NCBI GenBank assembly: GCA_015655315.1
Contig: JAATFH010000039.1
Coordinates: 1 to 41,017, forward strand
Length of the DNA stretch: 41,017 nucleotides
Reading direction: 5' to 3'
Origin: Terriglobales bacterium
Lineage (GTDB): Bacteria; Acidobacteriota; Terriglobia; Terriglobales; Acidobacteriaceae
Both the position numbers and the translations under genes were made by a program. The notes under the pieces were generated by a model. The model was not told the DNA's origin. It searched no databases and saw only the letters and a list, made by a program, of their open reading frames with translations. Positions 8,572 to 17,600 of the stretch are shown piece by piece. The first letter of the stretch is position 1. Each line of letters opens with the position of its first letter.

Positions 8572-9468
8572 TCAGTCTCTTGGTTGTGGGGACGCCGGCC
8601 CCTGCCAGCGTCCCAGCCCAAAAACTCCGTTACCTTCCGCGTCCGTCCAGAAGTCGATGACCACCAGCCCGCGTGCAAATGCTTCCTCAAATCGCAGGCG
8701 ATTTTCTGTTTGAACAACAATCGCGCGCTGCTGATATTCCACCGACGACTTCCACATGGCGATTTCATGTGGAACCGTGATCGTTTCTTCAATTGTATGT
8801 GGAGTCGCCTGCTCAATATCGGATGTCGCAGAGAGAGCGCCGGACAAGATTGCCTCAACGCGCTCCGACTGCATCCACCACTCGGCGTGCAAACGGTCTG
8901 TAGGCAATCCTCCTTGCAGACGAGATGAGGATACACCATAAAAGTTCGGAGTGTATCTCCGAACTATTGCCCCGAGCCTGTGGATATTGAGAAAAGAATT
9001 TTTTATTTCCAGCGGATCGAAGGTCCACTCCATCAGTTGGAACCCTCGGGAAATCGCATCCTCACGCTGCGCCAGCTTCAGGCGGCGGCCTATTCCCGCG
9101 TTTCTGTACTCGTGCCGGACGGCCAGCATGTGGGAGTGCAGGTAGGGCTGTGGAAAAGTTTCTCCTCGCACCGCCGGAAGGGCCATGGCGAAGCCGACAA
9201 GTCGCTCCGAAGTAGCTGATGCGCCGTCAGTTACGTCAAAAGCACCCAGCACCTGGCCACCGATCTTCCGGGTCACGATAAAGACCCGTCTGGGAATCAC
9301 GTCGCCGTCGGAATAACCCCAGACATCAATCTGCAACTGTACGCAGGCGTCCAGTTCCTCAAATCCCTGGCAGGCCCGTATGAGAACCGTGCGGGCTTGC
9401 GGCGTGATGAAGGTCGAACCGGTTGAACTCACTGACCGCCACGCTCCTGCTGCTTCGCCGCTTTCCAC
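8572..9468 (-). CDS. GNAT-superfamily acetyltransferase (COG3375-like), GTG start
   Basis: ACVQLQIDVWGYSDGDVIPRRVFIVTRKIGGQVLGAF...GFAMALPAV...YLHSHMLAVRHEYRNAGIGRRLKLAQREDAISRGFQLMEWTFDPLEIKNSFLNIHRLGAIVRRYTPNFYG. Lies 3 nt upstream of the menC-like gene. Confidence 0.88.
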   Translation of the reverse strand: MESGEAAGAWRSVSSTGSTFITPQARTVLIRACQGFEELDACVQLQIDVWGYSDGDVIPRRVFIVTRKIGGQVLGAFDVTDGASATSERLVGFAMALPAVRGETFPQPYLHSHMLAVRHEYRNAGIGRRLKLAQREDAISRGFQLMEWTFDPLEIKNSFLNIHRLGAIVRRYTPNFYGVSSSRLQGGLPTDRLHAEWWMQSERVEAILSGALSATSDIEQATPHTIEETITVPHEIAMWKSSVEYQQRAIVVQTENRLRFEEAFARGLVVIDFWTDAEGNGVFGLGRWQGPASPQPRD

Positions 9469-10292
9469 AGATTTTCCAGAGATTCAGGAGCCAATTCTTC
9501 GAGTGGCATTTCGCTGGACGCCTCCATCGTGGCGAAGCGGCGGCGGAATCTGGCATTTGTTTCCCGCAGGGCAAATTCGGGATCGACGTGCAGATGCCGC
9601 GCCAGATTCACAGCTGTGAACAGCAGATCTCCGACCTCAGAGGCGACAGCTTCTGCATTCGGCTTTCCTTCAACAGGAGCCAGCTCCGCTTCGAGCTCCC
9701 CGATCTCTTCCTGCAGCTTGTCAAAGAGGCCGCGCACGTCCGGCCAGTCGAAACCCGACTTCGCGGCTTTTGAGCCCAGCTTGGTCGCTTCCAGAAGCGC
9801 GGGAAGCCCTCGCGGCACCGCATCGAGGCGACCGCGCGATTCTTCATCTTTTACTTGAGCATTTTTCTCTAGTCGCTTGATCTGTTCCCAATTACGAAGA
9901 ACCTGTCCGGCATCAATCCCGTTCGTTTCAAGCCCCTCGGCGACATTTCCGGCTGCAGCTGCGGCTTCATCCCCGAAGACATGCGGATGCCGCCGGATGA
10001 GCTTCCGGTTCAGCCCGGCAATGACGTCGGCGATGGTGAAGTCACCCGCTTCCGTCGCCATTTCGGAGTAAAAGAGTACCTGCAGGAGAAGGTCGCCCAG
10101 CTCTTCCTTCAGGTCGGTCCAGTTGCGGCGCTCGATCGCGTCAAAGACCTCATAGGTCTCTTCGAGCGTATATTTGCGGATGGAATCGAATGTCTGCTCG
10201 CGGTCCCAGGGGCATCCGCCGGGTGCGCGCAGACGGGCCATGATGGCCACCGCCTGGGCAAATTCCTCGCCTGCATCTCGCTGGGACGGCAT
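9429..10292 (-). CDS. mazG: Nucleoside triphosphate pyrophosphohydrolase MazG
   Basis: RLRAPGGCPWDREQTFDSIRKYTLEETYEVFDAIE...LKEELGDLLLQVLFYSEMA...RRHPHVFGD; second MazG half EEIGELEAELA...EVGDLLFTAVNLARHL. Confidence 0.95.
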   Translation of the reverse strand: MPSQRDAGEEFAQAVAIMARLRAPGGCPWDREQTFDSIRKYTLEETYEVFDAIERRNWTDLKEELGDLLLQVLFYSEMATEAGDFTIADVIAGLNRKLIRRHPHVFGDEAAAAAGNVAEGLETNGIDAGQVLRNWEQIKRLEKNAQVKDEESRGRLDAVPRGLPALLEATKLGSKAAKSGFDWPDVRGLFDKLQEEIGELEAELAPVEGKPNAEAVASEVGDLLFTAVNLARHLHVDPEFALRETNARFRRRFATMEASSEMPLEELAPESLENLWKAAKQQERGGQ

Positions 10293-10359
10293 GTACTTAC
10301 TCTAAACGATTCCTTCAGGAAATCGCTGCCCCAAGCTGACACGCTCTATACTTCGTCCA

Positions 10360-11139
10360 GTGATCGTGGCTCCGGCAATTTTCTCGGTTCTCTTCGGACT
10401 TGCATTCGGCAGTTTCCTGAATGTCTGCATCTCGCGTCTTCCCCGGCATGAGTCCATCGTGCATCCGGGATCGCGCTGCCCCGCCTGCATGCGGCCCATT
10501 GTCCCGGGAGATAACCTGCCGCTCCTGAGCTGGATCCTGCTCGGTGGACGCTGCCGCAATTGCGGATGGCGAATTCCGTGGCGTTATCCGTTGGTTGAGC
10601 TGGCAATGGCCGCGCTTTTCCTGCTGTCCTGCCTCATTTTTGGCGTCACCGTCGAAGGCGTTGGCGTAGCCATCCTCTGCTTCCTGCTCCTCGGCCTCTC
10701 CGTCATGGATGCCGAAACGATGCTGCTTCCCGATTCCTTTACCCTTCCGGGAATTGCGCTCGGCATCGTCTACTCCGGTTTGCGTGGAGGCTGGCGTGCG
10801 GGGCTTCTCGCATGCGCTTATGCGCTGGCGGCAGCGGCGATCATTCTGCTGATCCGCGGAGCCTACCTTCTGGTGCGAAAGCAGGAAGGCATGGGCCTGG
10901 GCGATGCGAAACTTCTTGCCCTGATAGCCGCATGGCTTGGACCATGGCAGACACTGCTGGCGCTTTTTCTTGGGGTCATCGCGGCAGCGCTTTTTGGTGT
11001 GCTCTGGATGGCGCGGAAGGACCGCTCCGGTTTCCGCAAGCTGCGGCTTCCATTCGGCTCATTTCTTGGCGCGGCAGCGATTTATGTTGTTTTCGAGGGC
11101 GAGCCGATCCTCAAGTGGTACTTTCAGTTCTTCCGGTAA
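10360..11139 (+). CDS. pilD: Prepilin peptidase, A24 family (PilD/GspO-like), GTG start
   Basis: AFGSFLNVCISRLPRHESIVHPGSRCPACMRPIVPGDNLPLLSWILLGGRCRNCGWRIPWRYPLVE (two CxxC pairs); GMGLGDAKLLALIAAWLG (GxGD family motif). Confidence 0.93.
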   Translation: MIVAPAIFSVLFGLAFGSFLNVCISRLPRHESIVHPGSRCPACMRPIVPGDNLPLLSWILLGGRCRNCGWRIPWRYPLVELAMAALFLLSCLIFGVTVEGVGVAILCFLLLGLSVMDAETMLLPDSFTLPGIALGIVYSGLRGGWRAGLLACAYALAAAAIILLIRGAYLLVRKQEGMGLGDAKLLALIAAWLGPWQTLLALFLGVIAAALFGVLWMARKDRSGFRKLRLPFGSFLGAAAIYVVFEGEPILKWYFQFFR

Positions 11140-11710
11140 GCTCATGAGGTTCGCGCATATCGGAAACAAGATTGTGAATCTGAACGAGGTGATGCCGGGC
11201 ATGCAGCACATGGAACTCGCGCCATTGATCAGCCGACAACGGACCAAATGCGAAATGCGACGCCATGGGCTGCGTTCCGAATTTTTCAGCACAGCAGCTT
11301 AATTGCGCGTCCATTTTTTCAATTTCAGATTCGAAAAATGACGCGAGTTCCTTACCGCATTGCCCTGGAATGTCACAATTCCCCGGGCTTACTTCCTTGC
11401 GAGCCTTACTTCCCTGCGGAAATCTTCCGGCGCCTATGTACTTTCGCCATAAGACTTCGTGCTCACGCGTGATGGGGGCCTGCGTAGCCCGGCCCTTTTC
11501 CAGGCGCTCGCCGAGCACATCCCTTGTACTGCGATAGCTAAGGACCAGATGTTCGACAATCTGCTGCGCGTTCCATCGACTCGGATCGCTTGCGGGATGG
11601 ACATGCACTTGCTGGGCAGTCAGGCCGTTCAGCGTCTCCGCATAAGACGCAACGATGGAATGGAATACGGGGTGCAAAGGTCGCGTCCTCAGGCGGATTA
11701 AAATCGACAA
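11111..11710 (-). CDS. DinB-like / DUF1569-type protein
   Basis: LNGLTAQQVHVHPASDPSRWNAQQIVEHLVLSYRSTRDVL...LSADQWREFHVLHARHHLVQIHNL (DinB fold with putative metal-binding His). Confidence 0.75.
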   Translation of the reverse strand: MSILIRLRTRPLHPVFHSIVASYAETLNGLTAQQVHVHPASDPSRWNAQQIVEHLVLSYRSTRDVLGERLEKGRATQAPITREHEVLWRKYIGAGRFPQGSKARKEVSPGNCDIPGQCGKELASFFESEIEKMDAQLSCCAEKFGTQPMASHFAFGPLSADQWREFHVLHARHHLVQIHNLVSDMREPHELTGRTESTT

Positions 11711-11796
11711 CCTGCCGGGGAAAACCGGAACCGCTCAATGTATCCATCGAGGAAGTCATAAAAAATATAGAGGATGGGTCGATCGGCGCGCCAGTC

Positions 11797-12567
11797 TCAA
11801 TGTTTTGCTGAGGCGTTCAAATCGCGCAGTGCCTTGTGCGCTTCTTTCGCCTTGGGGCCATCCGGCAATGCGGTCAGATACAGCTCGTAGTTTTGCACCG
11901 CCTCGTCTTTGTGGTTCATCCGGCGCGCAGCCTCAGCTAAATAAAACACGGCATCGGGATTTTCAGGATCAGCCAGAGTCGCCTCCTTGAAACGAGCGTA
12001 GGCTCCCTTATAATCCTCACGGTTCAGGTAGAACTGCCCAATGTGCACGTCATCGGCGGCCAGCTTGGGATTGTGAACCAAGCCGCCGGCACCGTCGGAA
12101 AGGCGGCTGTCGCGGTCGCCCTCAAGGTCGAGCGAATCGAGTTTGTCGCGACTGGAGCTTTCCCCCGACGCCGCAGGAGCCGTCTTCGCTGCGTCGGCAT
12201 CGCGAGCCCTCGCTTCAGCGGCTGCTTTTTCTGAAACGTCCGAGGGAAACGGATTGTCGTCGGCGGTGGATTTCTTTGGCTGCTGCTGCGCGGAATCCTG
12301 TGTGGATGGCGGCGGCACAGCGGGAGTATCGCTTCCCTGCGTTGCCGGCGGACAGGTACTGCTCGTCTTCCACGGGCCTTTCGATCCATGGGAAGCCTGA
12401 GCGCCGCAATTCTTAGCCGGTTGCGTCGACGGTGCCTGCGGAGGAGGTGGTGGCGGAGCGTAAGGATCGGATGCAGGCTGTTGCTGTTGTGCAAAGATTG
12501 CCGGACCGCACAAGAGTAAAGCAAGAACCGGAATCGGAATCAGCCGCCGCACAAAAAATCCCCTCAC
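11797..12567 (-). CDS. Exported tetratricopeptide-repeat protein
   Basis: Signal-like N-terminus, low-complexity Pro/Gln linker, then TPR-like DDVHIGQFYLNREDYKGAYARFKEATLADPENPDAVFYLAEAARRMNHKDEAVQNYELYLTALPDG. Confidence 0.85.
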   Translation of the reverse strand: MRGFFVRRLIPIPVLALLLCGPAIFAQQQQPASDPYAPPPPPPQAPSTQPAKNCGAQASHGSKGPWKTSSTCPPATQGSDTPAVPPPSTQDSAQQQPKKSTADDNPFPSDVSEKAAAEARARDADAAKTAPAASGESSSRDKLDSLDLEGDRDSRLSDGAGGLVHNPKLAADDVHIGQFYLNREDYKGAYARFKEATLADPENPDAVFYLAEAARRMNHKDEAVQNYELYLTALPDGPKAKEAHKALRDLNASAKH

Positions 12568-12621
12568 TTACTACTGTAGACGCGAAATGCAGTCAAAAGA
12601 ATCGGATAAAATCTGGCGCGC

Positions 12622-13101
12622 CTACAGGAGTTGCTCCATAAAAACATCCGCCCTCTTATAAGGAGACGGCTCCAGCAGCGATGGATCGATCTGCCTGAAC
12701 CCCAACGATTCGTAGACGTGGATAGCGTTCTGCAAACTGCTGTTCGTTTCCAGCGTGAGCTTCCGCGCGCCCAGAGCTCGCGCTGCTTCGACGACGTGCG
12801 CCAGCATGGCCTTGCCGATGCCCTGGTTGCGCTGGGATTCATTCACCGCCATCTTGGCGACTTCATAGGAGCCGGGACCATTCGCGATCAGCGCGCAGCA
12901 GCCGACGATGTCCTCCTCCAGTGTCGCGAAATAAATATGTCCGCCGGGATTGAGAATGTATTTCTCCGGCTCGTTCAGGGTGAGACGGTCCTTCTCTTCC
13001 AGAACAAAGTATTTCGCAATCCACTGCTCGTTCAGAATGCGAAATGCTTCTTCATCGCCGGCGCGGAACTCCCGGAAGGTAATTTGCATAGTGGCCTGCA
13101 T
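12622..13101 (-). CDS. GNAT-family N-acetyltransferase
   Basis: MQATMQITFREFRAGDEEAFRILNEQW...IVGCCALI...EVAKMAVNESQRNQGIGKAMLAHVVEAARALGARKLTLETNSSLQNAIHVYESLGF. Start placed at 13101 because the longer ORF runs into the divergent LysR gene. Confidence 0.9.
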   Translation of the reverse strand: MQATMQITFREFRAGDEEAFRILNEQWIAKYFVLEEKDRLTLNEPEKYILNPGGHIYFATLEEDIVGCCALIANGPGSYEVAKMAVNESQRNQGIGKAMLAHVVEAARALGARKLTLETNSSLQNAIHVYESLGFRQIDPSLLEPSPYKRADVFMEQLL

Positions 13102-13176
13102 CTTGTCTCCTTCATTGTTATCTAGCCGCATTGTGAATAAGATGTCCAATATATTGTTCGTCTCTATTAAGACTTT

Positions 13177-14076
13177 ATGGATATAGCTGACATCGAACTG
13201 CGACATCTTCGATACTTTGTGGCCGTAGCCGAAGAGCTGCACTTCGGTCGAGCGGCCCAGCGGCTGCACATGGCGCAGCCGCCGCTCTCGCAGCAGATTC
13301 GCAAACTGGAAGAGGCCGTCGGGCATCCGCTGCTTCTGCGCACCTCGCGCCAGGTGCGATTGACCGCTGCGGGAGAAGAGCTATTGAAACGCGCGCAGCA
13401 GACGCTGCGTAAAGTCGCGGAAGACGTGCACAACACGCGGCGCATCGGACGCGGCGAGGTGGGTACGCTCACGATTGGCTTCATCGCGTCGGCCATGCTG
13501 ACGGTGCTGCCTCGCATGTTGAGCGAATACCGTAAGCGGTTTCCCGAAGTTGAGTTACGCCTGCGAGAGTTCTATACCAGCGCCCTGCTGGGTGCGCTGC
13601 GGGACGGGACGGTGGATATCGGATTTACACGCGACGCCGGGAAAGAAGACAGGCTGCATACCGAGACGCTGCTTCCCGAACCCTATATCGCCGTCGTAAG
13701 CGCACAGCATCCCCTGGCCGATAGAAGATCGATTCCTATTGCGGAGCTGCGAACCGAGCCGTTCGTCCTCTTTTCGCCGGAGGTTGGTCAGAATGCATGG
13801 GAGAAGGTCATGCGCCTCTGCCAGCAGGACGGCTTCCGGCCCAGGATTGTGCAGGAAGCCCCACACTGGCTGACCATTATGCGGCTCGTGGGTACGGGGC
13901 TTGGCGTCACGATCGCTCCGGCCTGCGTGGAAAGAATTGCCGATGCAGAAGTGCGCTGCATCCGGCTACGGAATGCGAAGATCCTGAGCCATCTTGAGCT
14001 GGCGTATCGCGCAGAAGTATTGACGGAACTTGAAGAGACTTTTCTTACGCTGGCCAGAAGGACTTTCCGGCAGTGA
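13177..14076 (+). CDS. LysR-family transcriptional regulator
   Basis: ELRHLRYFVAVAEELHFGRAAQRLHMAQPPLSQQIRKLEEAVGHPLLLRTSRQVRLTAAG (wHTH), then a substrate-binding domain. Divergent from the GNAT gene. Confidence 0.95.
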   Translation: MDIADIELRHLRYFVAVAEELHFGRAAQRLHMAQPPLSQQIRKLEEAVGHPLLLRTSRQVRLTAAGEELLKRAQQTLRKVAEDVHNTRRIGRGEVGTLTIGFIASAMLTVLPRMLSEYRKRFPEVELRLREFYTSALLGALRDGTVDIGFTRDAGKEDRLHTETLLPEPYIAVVSAQHPLADRRSIPIAELRTEPFVLFSPEVGQNAWEKVMRLCQQDGFRPRIVQEAPHWLTIMRLVGTGLGVTIAPACVERIADAEVRCIRLRNAKILSHLELAYRAEVLTELEETFLTLARRTFRQ

Positions 14077-14135
14077 CGTCTTGTTTCCGCAGCCGCGCCA
14101 GCACAGATTGAGATATACTCTGCTGAATCCCTATC

Positions 14136-14600
14136 ATGAGTTTGATTATTCGTTCCTCTGTCATTCATGCAGCCGGCTGCTACACGACTGCACCGATCAA
14201 GAAGGGTACGCGCATCGCCGAATACACCGGGCCGCGTATCACCAAGGAAGAAGCCGACGAAAAATATCAGGACTCGCCCACGACGTATCTATTCGGCCTG
14301 GGGGACGGCTCGCAAGTGATCGACGGCCACGGCACGGCGATGTTCGTCAACCATTCGTGCGATCCGAATTGCGAGACCGCTGAGGTCCGAGGCCGCGTAT
14401 GGGTTACGGCTATCCGTGACATCGCCGCCGACGAAGAGCTGACCTACGACTACAACCTTTACGACGGCGAAGACGACGACGCCACCTGCAATTGCGGTTC
14501 GGCAAATTGCCGCAAGACGATGTACTCGGAAGAGGAAGTGAAAAAGCGCGTGCGCGCTGCCAGAAGAAAAAGTACGAACAAGACTGCAGGACGTAAGTAG
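14136..14600 (+). CDS. SET domain-containing protein with a post-SET-like cysteine motif
   Basis: SVIHAAGCYTTAPIKKGTRIAEYTGPRIT...MFVNHSCDPNCETAEVRGRVWVTAIRDIAADEELTYDYNLYDGEDDDATCNCGSANCRKTMY. Confidence 0.93.
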   Translation: MSLIIRSSVIHAAGCYTTAPIKKGTRIAEYTGPRITKEEADEKYQDSPTTYLFGLGDGSQVIDGHGTAMFVNHSCDPNCETAEVRGRVWVTAIRDIAADEELTYDYNLYDGEDDDATCNCGSANCRKTMYSEEEVKKRVRAARRKSTNKTAGRK

Positions 14601-14639
14601 TACAGCCGACCCGCCAAGATTTCCAGTTCGCCAGAAAAA

Positions 14640-14673
14640 ATAAAAGCGGAGAGCAATTGCTCTCCGCTTTTAT
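14640..14673. terminator. Bidirectional rho-independent terminator
   Basis: Perfect 34-nt palindrome ATAAAAGCGGAGAGCAA|TTGCTCTCCGCTTTTAT between convergent genes (SET and TonB receptor). Confidence 0.92.
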
Positions 14674-14686
14674 TTGTAGTGAAGAA

Positions 14687-17600
14687 TTAAAAGTTGAAGC
14701 GCAGCGAGAACTCCGTTGACCGCAATCCACCCTGATCAAAGGTGCCAGAACCACGCTGCACGCGAGTCTGGTTCTTGTAGTCGTAGTTGTTCGTTCCACC
14801 GTACTCACCGTTCACATATCCGGCTGCTCCTGAACCATCGGGGCCTGCGTTCGACGTATTGATTAACGTGCCCGTTGTTCTTCCCCAGTTGGCGAAGTTG
14901 GGCGCGTTGTACATTGCTACCGTTGGTTCCAGGGTGGCGGTTTCCGAGATGAACTTCAGCTTGATCGGATACGAGAAGTTTGCATCCAGCGATTTGAACA
15001 TCGGATTAGCAAACGAACCTGTCGTTGGAGCATAGATCGGCTGCTGCACTGCATTCAATCGTAAGAGCTGGTTGGGGGAAAACAATCCAGCGTTGACAAG
15101 CGCCTTGCCCGCCGGTGTCAGGGTGTTCGCGTAGCTGGAATTGTACTTGTCGACTGTCTTCTGAAGTCCTCCAGGACTAACTTCGTGCATAAAGCTGCCT
15201 GGGCCCGTGCCTGGCAACAAATCTGCATCTGTCGTCTGTATCCCATCACCATCAACGTCGGTCTGGAAGATATTGTCTTCGACAGTGTTATCCAAAGTCA
15301 GGTTGCTTGGAGCCGCTGACCGGAAGTGAGCGATCAGGCCAATCCGAGGACCGTACTTCAAGAGGAACGAACCGCCAAAAGACAAGGCGTTCTTGTGGTC
15401 GAGCTCTCCGCGACCCATGAAGAGAGTTGGCTGATCCATATCCCAGGGATAGTTCGTAAAGAATGCATCCGAACCGCCTCTCGATGTGGTCACCATCTTT
15501 GAGAAGGTGTACGAGACTTCAAAGTTCGAGTCCGCAACTCCCGGAAATGGATGGCGCTTTTGCATACGAAGGTTGAGTTCCAATGCGTCATAGCCGGCGC
15601 GGCCATTCGGGAAGTTAAACAAGCCCTGCCCAAGGTTTGGATTGGCACCCGCAAAAGCTGCCCCGGTGTTTGGTGTAGCTCCGACGTAAACAGCTGGATA
15701 ACCGCTGTTAAATTGGTTTCCTGAATCGAGGCCGTGAGCCATGAAGTCCTCGATTTGTGCACCATTGGCGATGGCATCATCGATGCTCGCCCAGCCGTTC
15801 TCTGCAAGCGTCGCATCAATCGCATTCTGTGCCGCAGCCGTATTCAGGTAGCGCGCGGCACCGACGTGGTTGACGTCAATCGTCTGCTGGATCTTGATCG
15901 TTGCACTGTGGACGTAATCCGCCGACAGAACAACACCTGATGTAAGTTCCTGCTGCAGACCGAAATTCCACTGGAGTGAATAAGGAGAAACATAGTTCGG
16001 GGAATAGAAGGCACTGTTTACCGTTAGGGTTTCTCCAACATAGTTCGGATTGATGTTGCCCGAAGCACCTGCAGCCGTCGTTGCCTGCTGATACTGTTGC
16101 TGGATTTGCGCAAACAGCGGAGCGGATTGCACCAGCGGTGCAGCGCAAATCTGCGCAAGACTCTGACCGTTCACGCTGGTGATCTGACCACCAGGAATGT
16201 TTACAGGCGCAGGATTTGCGCAGTTTAATGATTGTTCCGCGTTGAACAATCCAGACTTGAGGCGATTCTCACGATCGAACAGGATGTTGTTCCACACGTT
16301 GCTGTCGTAGTAAACACCGAAGCCAGCTCGTACGACGGTTTTTCCACCGTTATCCACGCCCCAGACAAAACCCAGCTGAGGACCGAAGTTCGCATTGGGC
16401 TGGCTCACCTGCTTGCCGAGTCCGGGCGAGAACTGATCCAGCAATGGAGAGCTGCCTGTGCAAGGAGCATCGGGGAAAATATCTGTATCGATATCCGAGC
16501 AGGGGATTACACCCAGATCCTGGTTCGCGCGTTGCGTGTCACGGCTGTAACGAACACCAGCCGTAAGAGTGAAGTTGGGCCGCAGTTTCCATGCGTCCGC
16601 AATATACCAGTTGAACCGCCAATCTTCCTGTCCACCGGCAGGCAAGCCAAATCCAGATTTTTCTGAGAAGTAGCCTTGTCCGTTTCCGAAGACGATGCTG
16701 TTTACGTGATAGCAATTGACAGGATCTCCGGTTGTGCAACCAGCTCCGCCCAGATAGGACGAGGCATTAATCGAGGCGCGAGGCGCAAGACCGAAGAAGT
16801 TTGCATATCCGCCACCGAGCAGCCGGTTATAACCCGAACCGAAGCGCACGTTATGCGCACCATGGGTCCAGCCACCGTCATAACGGAACTGTTTGTCAGA
16901 TTGATAAGTTTCCTGAGGAGCCAGATAATTTGGGCCGGCGTAAAGTCCCTGAGCAGAGAAGTAGAAAGACAACTCTGGAAGCGGGTTATACAAAGATGTA
17001 TTCCCAGAGGTGACGTCCGAAATCAGATTGTGGAATTTCTCGTAGCTGATGCGGAAGCTGTGCGTGAATTTTCCAGTGACAAAATCAGCTCCGCCTGCGA
17101 TACCCGGAGTGTTATCGCGGTTTGCGTAGTACCAGTAGCCATATCCAAAGTTCGAAGCAACTGAGTTTACGTCGTAGTTGATACGCGCAAAGTAGTGCCC
17201 ACCGAACGGGCCCTGATAATCGAGACGCCCCGTGGAGTATGTTTCACGATATGGGGAGCCGAGGGTCGAAAACTGCGACTGAATCCCAGAGAAGGTGGAA
17301 CCCAGAGAAGCGGCTACAGAAGAGTCCTGTTTAATGCGCTCGCTGCTGGCAAAAAAGAACAGCTTGTCCTTGATGATTGGACCGCCGATTCTTCCGCCAA
17401 ACTGATTCCGCTGAAAGGGAACGTCGATTCCTTCAGTAGTAGCAAAGCCCGCGCTGTGATCCTGGAAGTCATAGAACGCCTGTCCATGGAAAGCATTGGT
17501 GCCTGAGCGGGTTGCAACCAGAACCTGGCCGGTCGAAGTCAATTCGCCTGCGACGTCCTGCGTCGAATGGTTGATCTGAAATTCATCGATCGCACCTTCC

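Noticed and set aside
7669-8928. Long plus-strand ORF (419 aa) antisense to the menC-like gene
   Set aside because: It lies opposite two well-supported genes (enolase and GNAT), has no recognisable domain and its composition fits a mirror-frame artefact.
16676-17164. Plus-strand ORFs antisense to the TonB receptor
   Set aside because: Shadow ORFs inside a strongly supported 1208-aa gene, with no RBS or domain.
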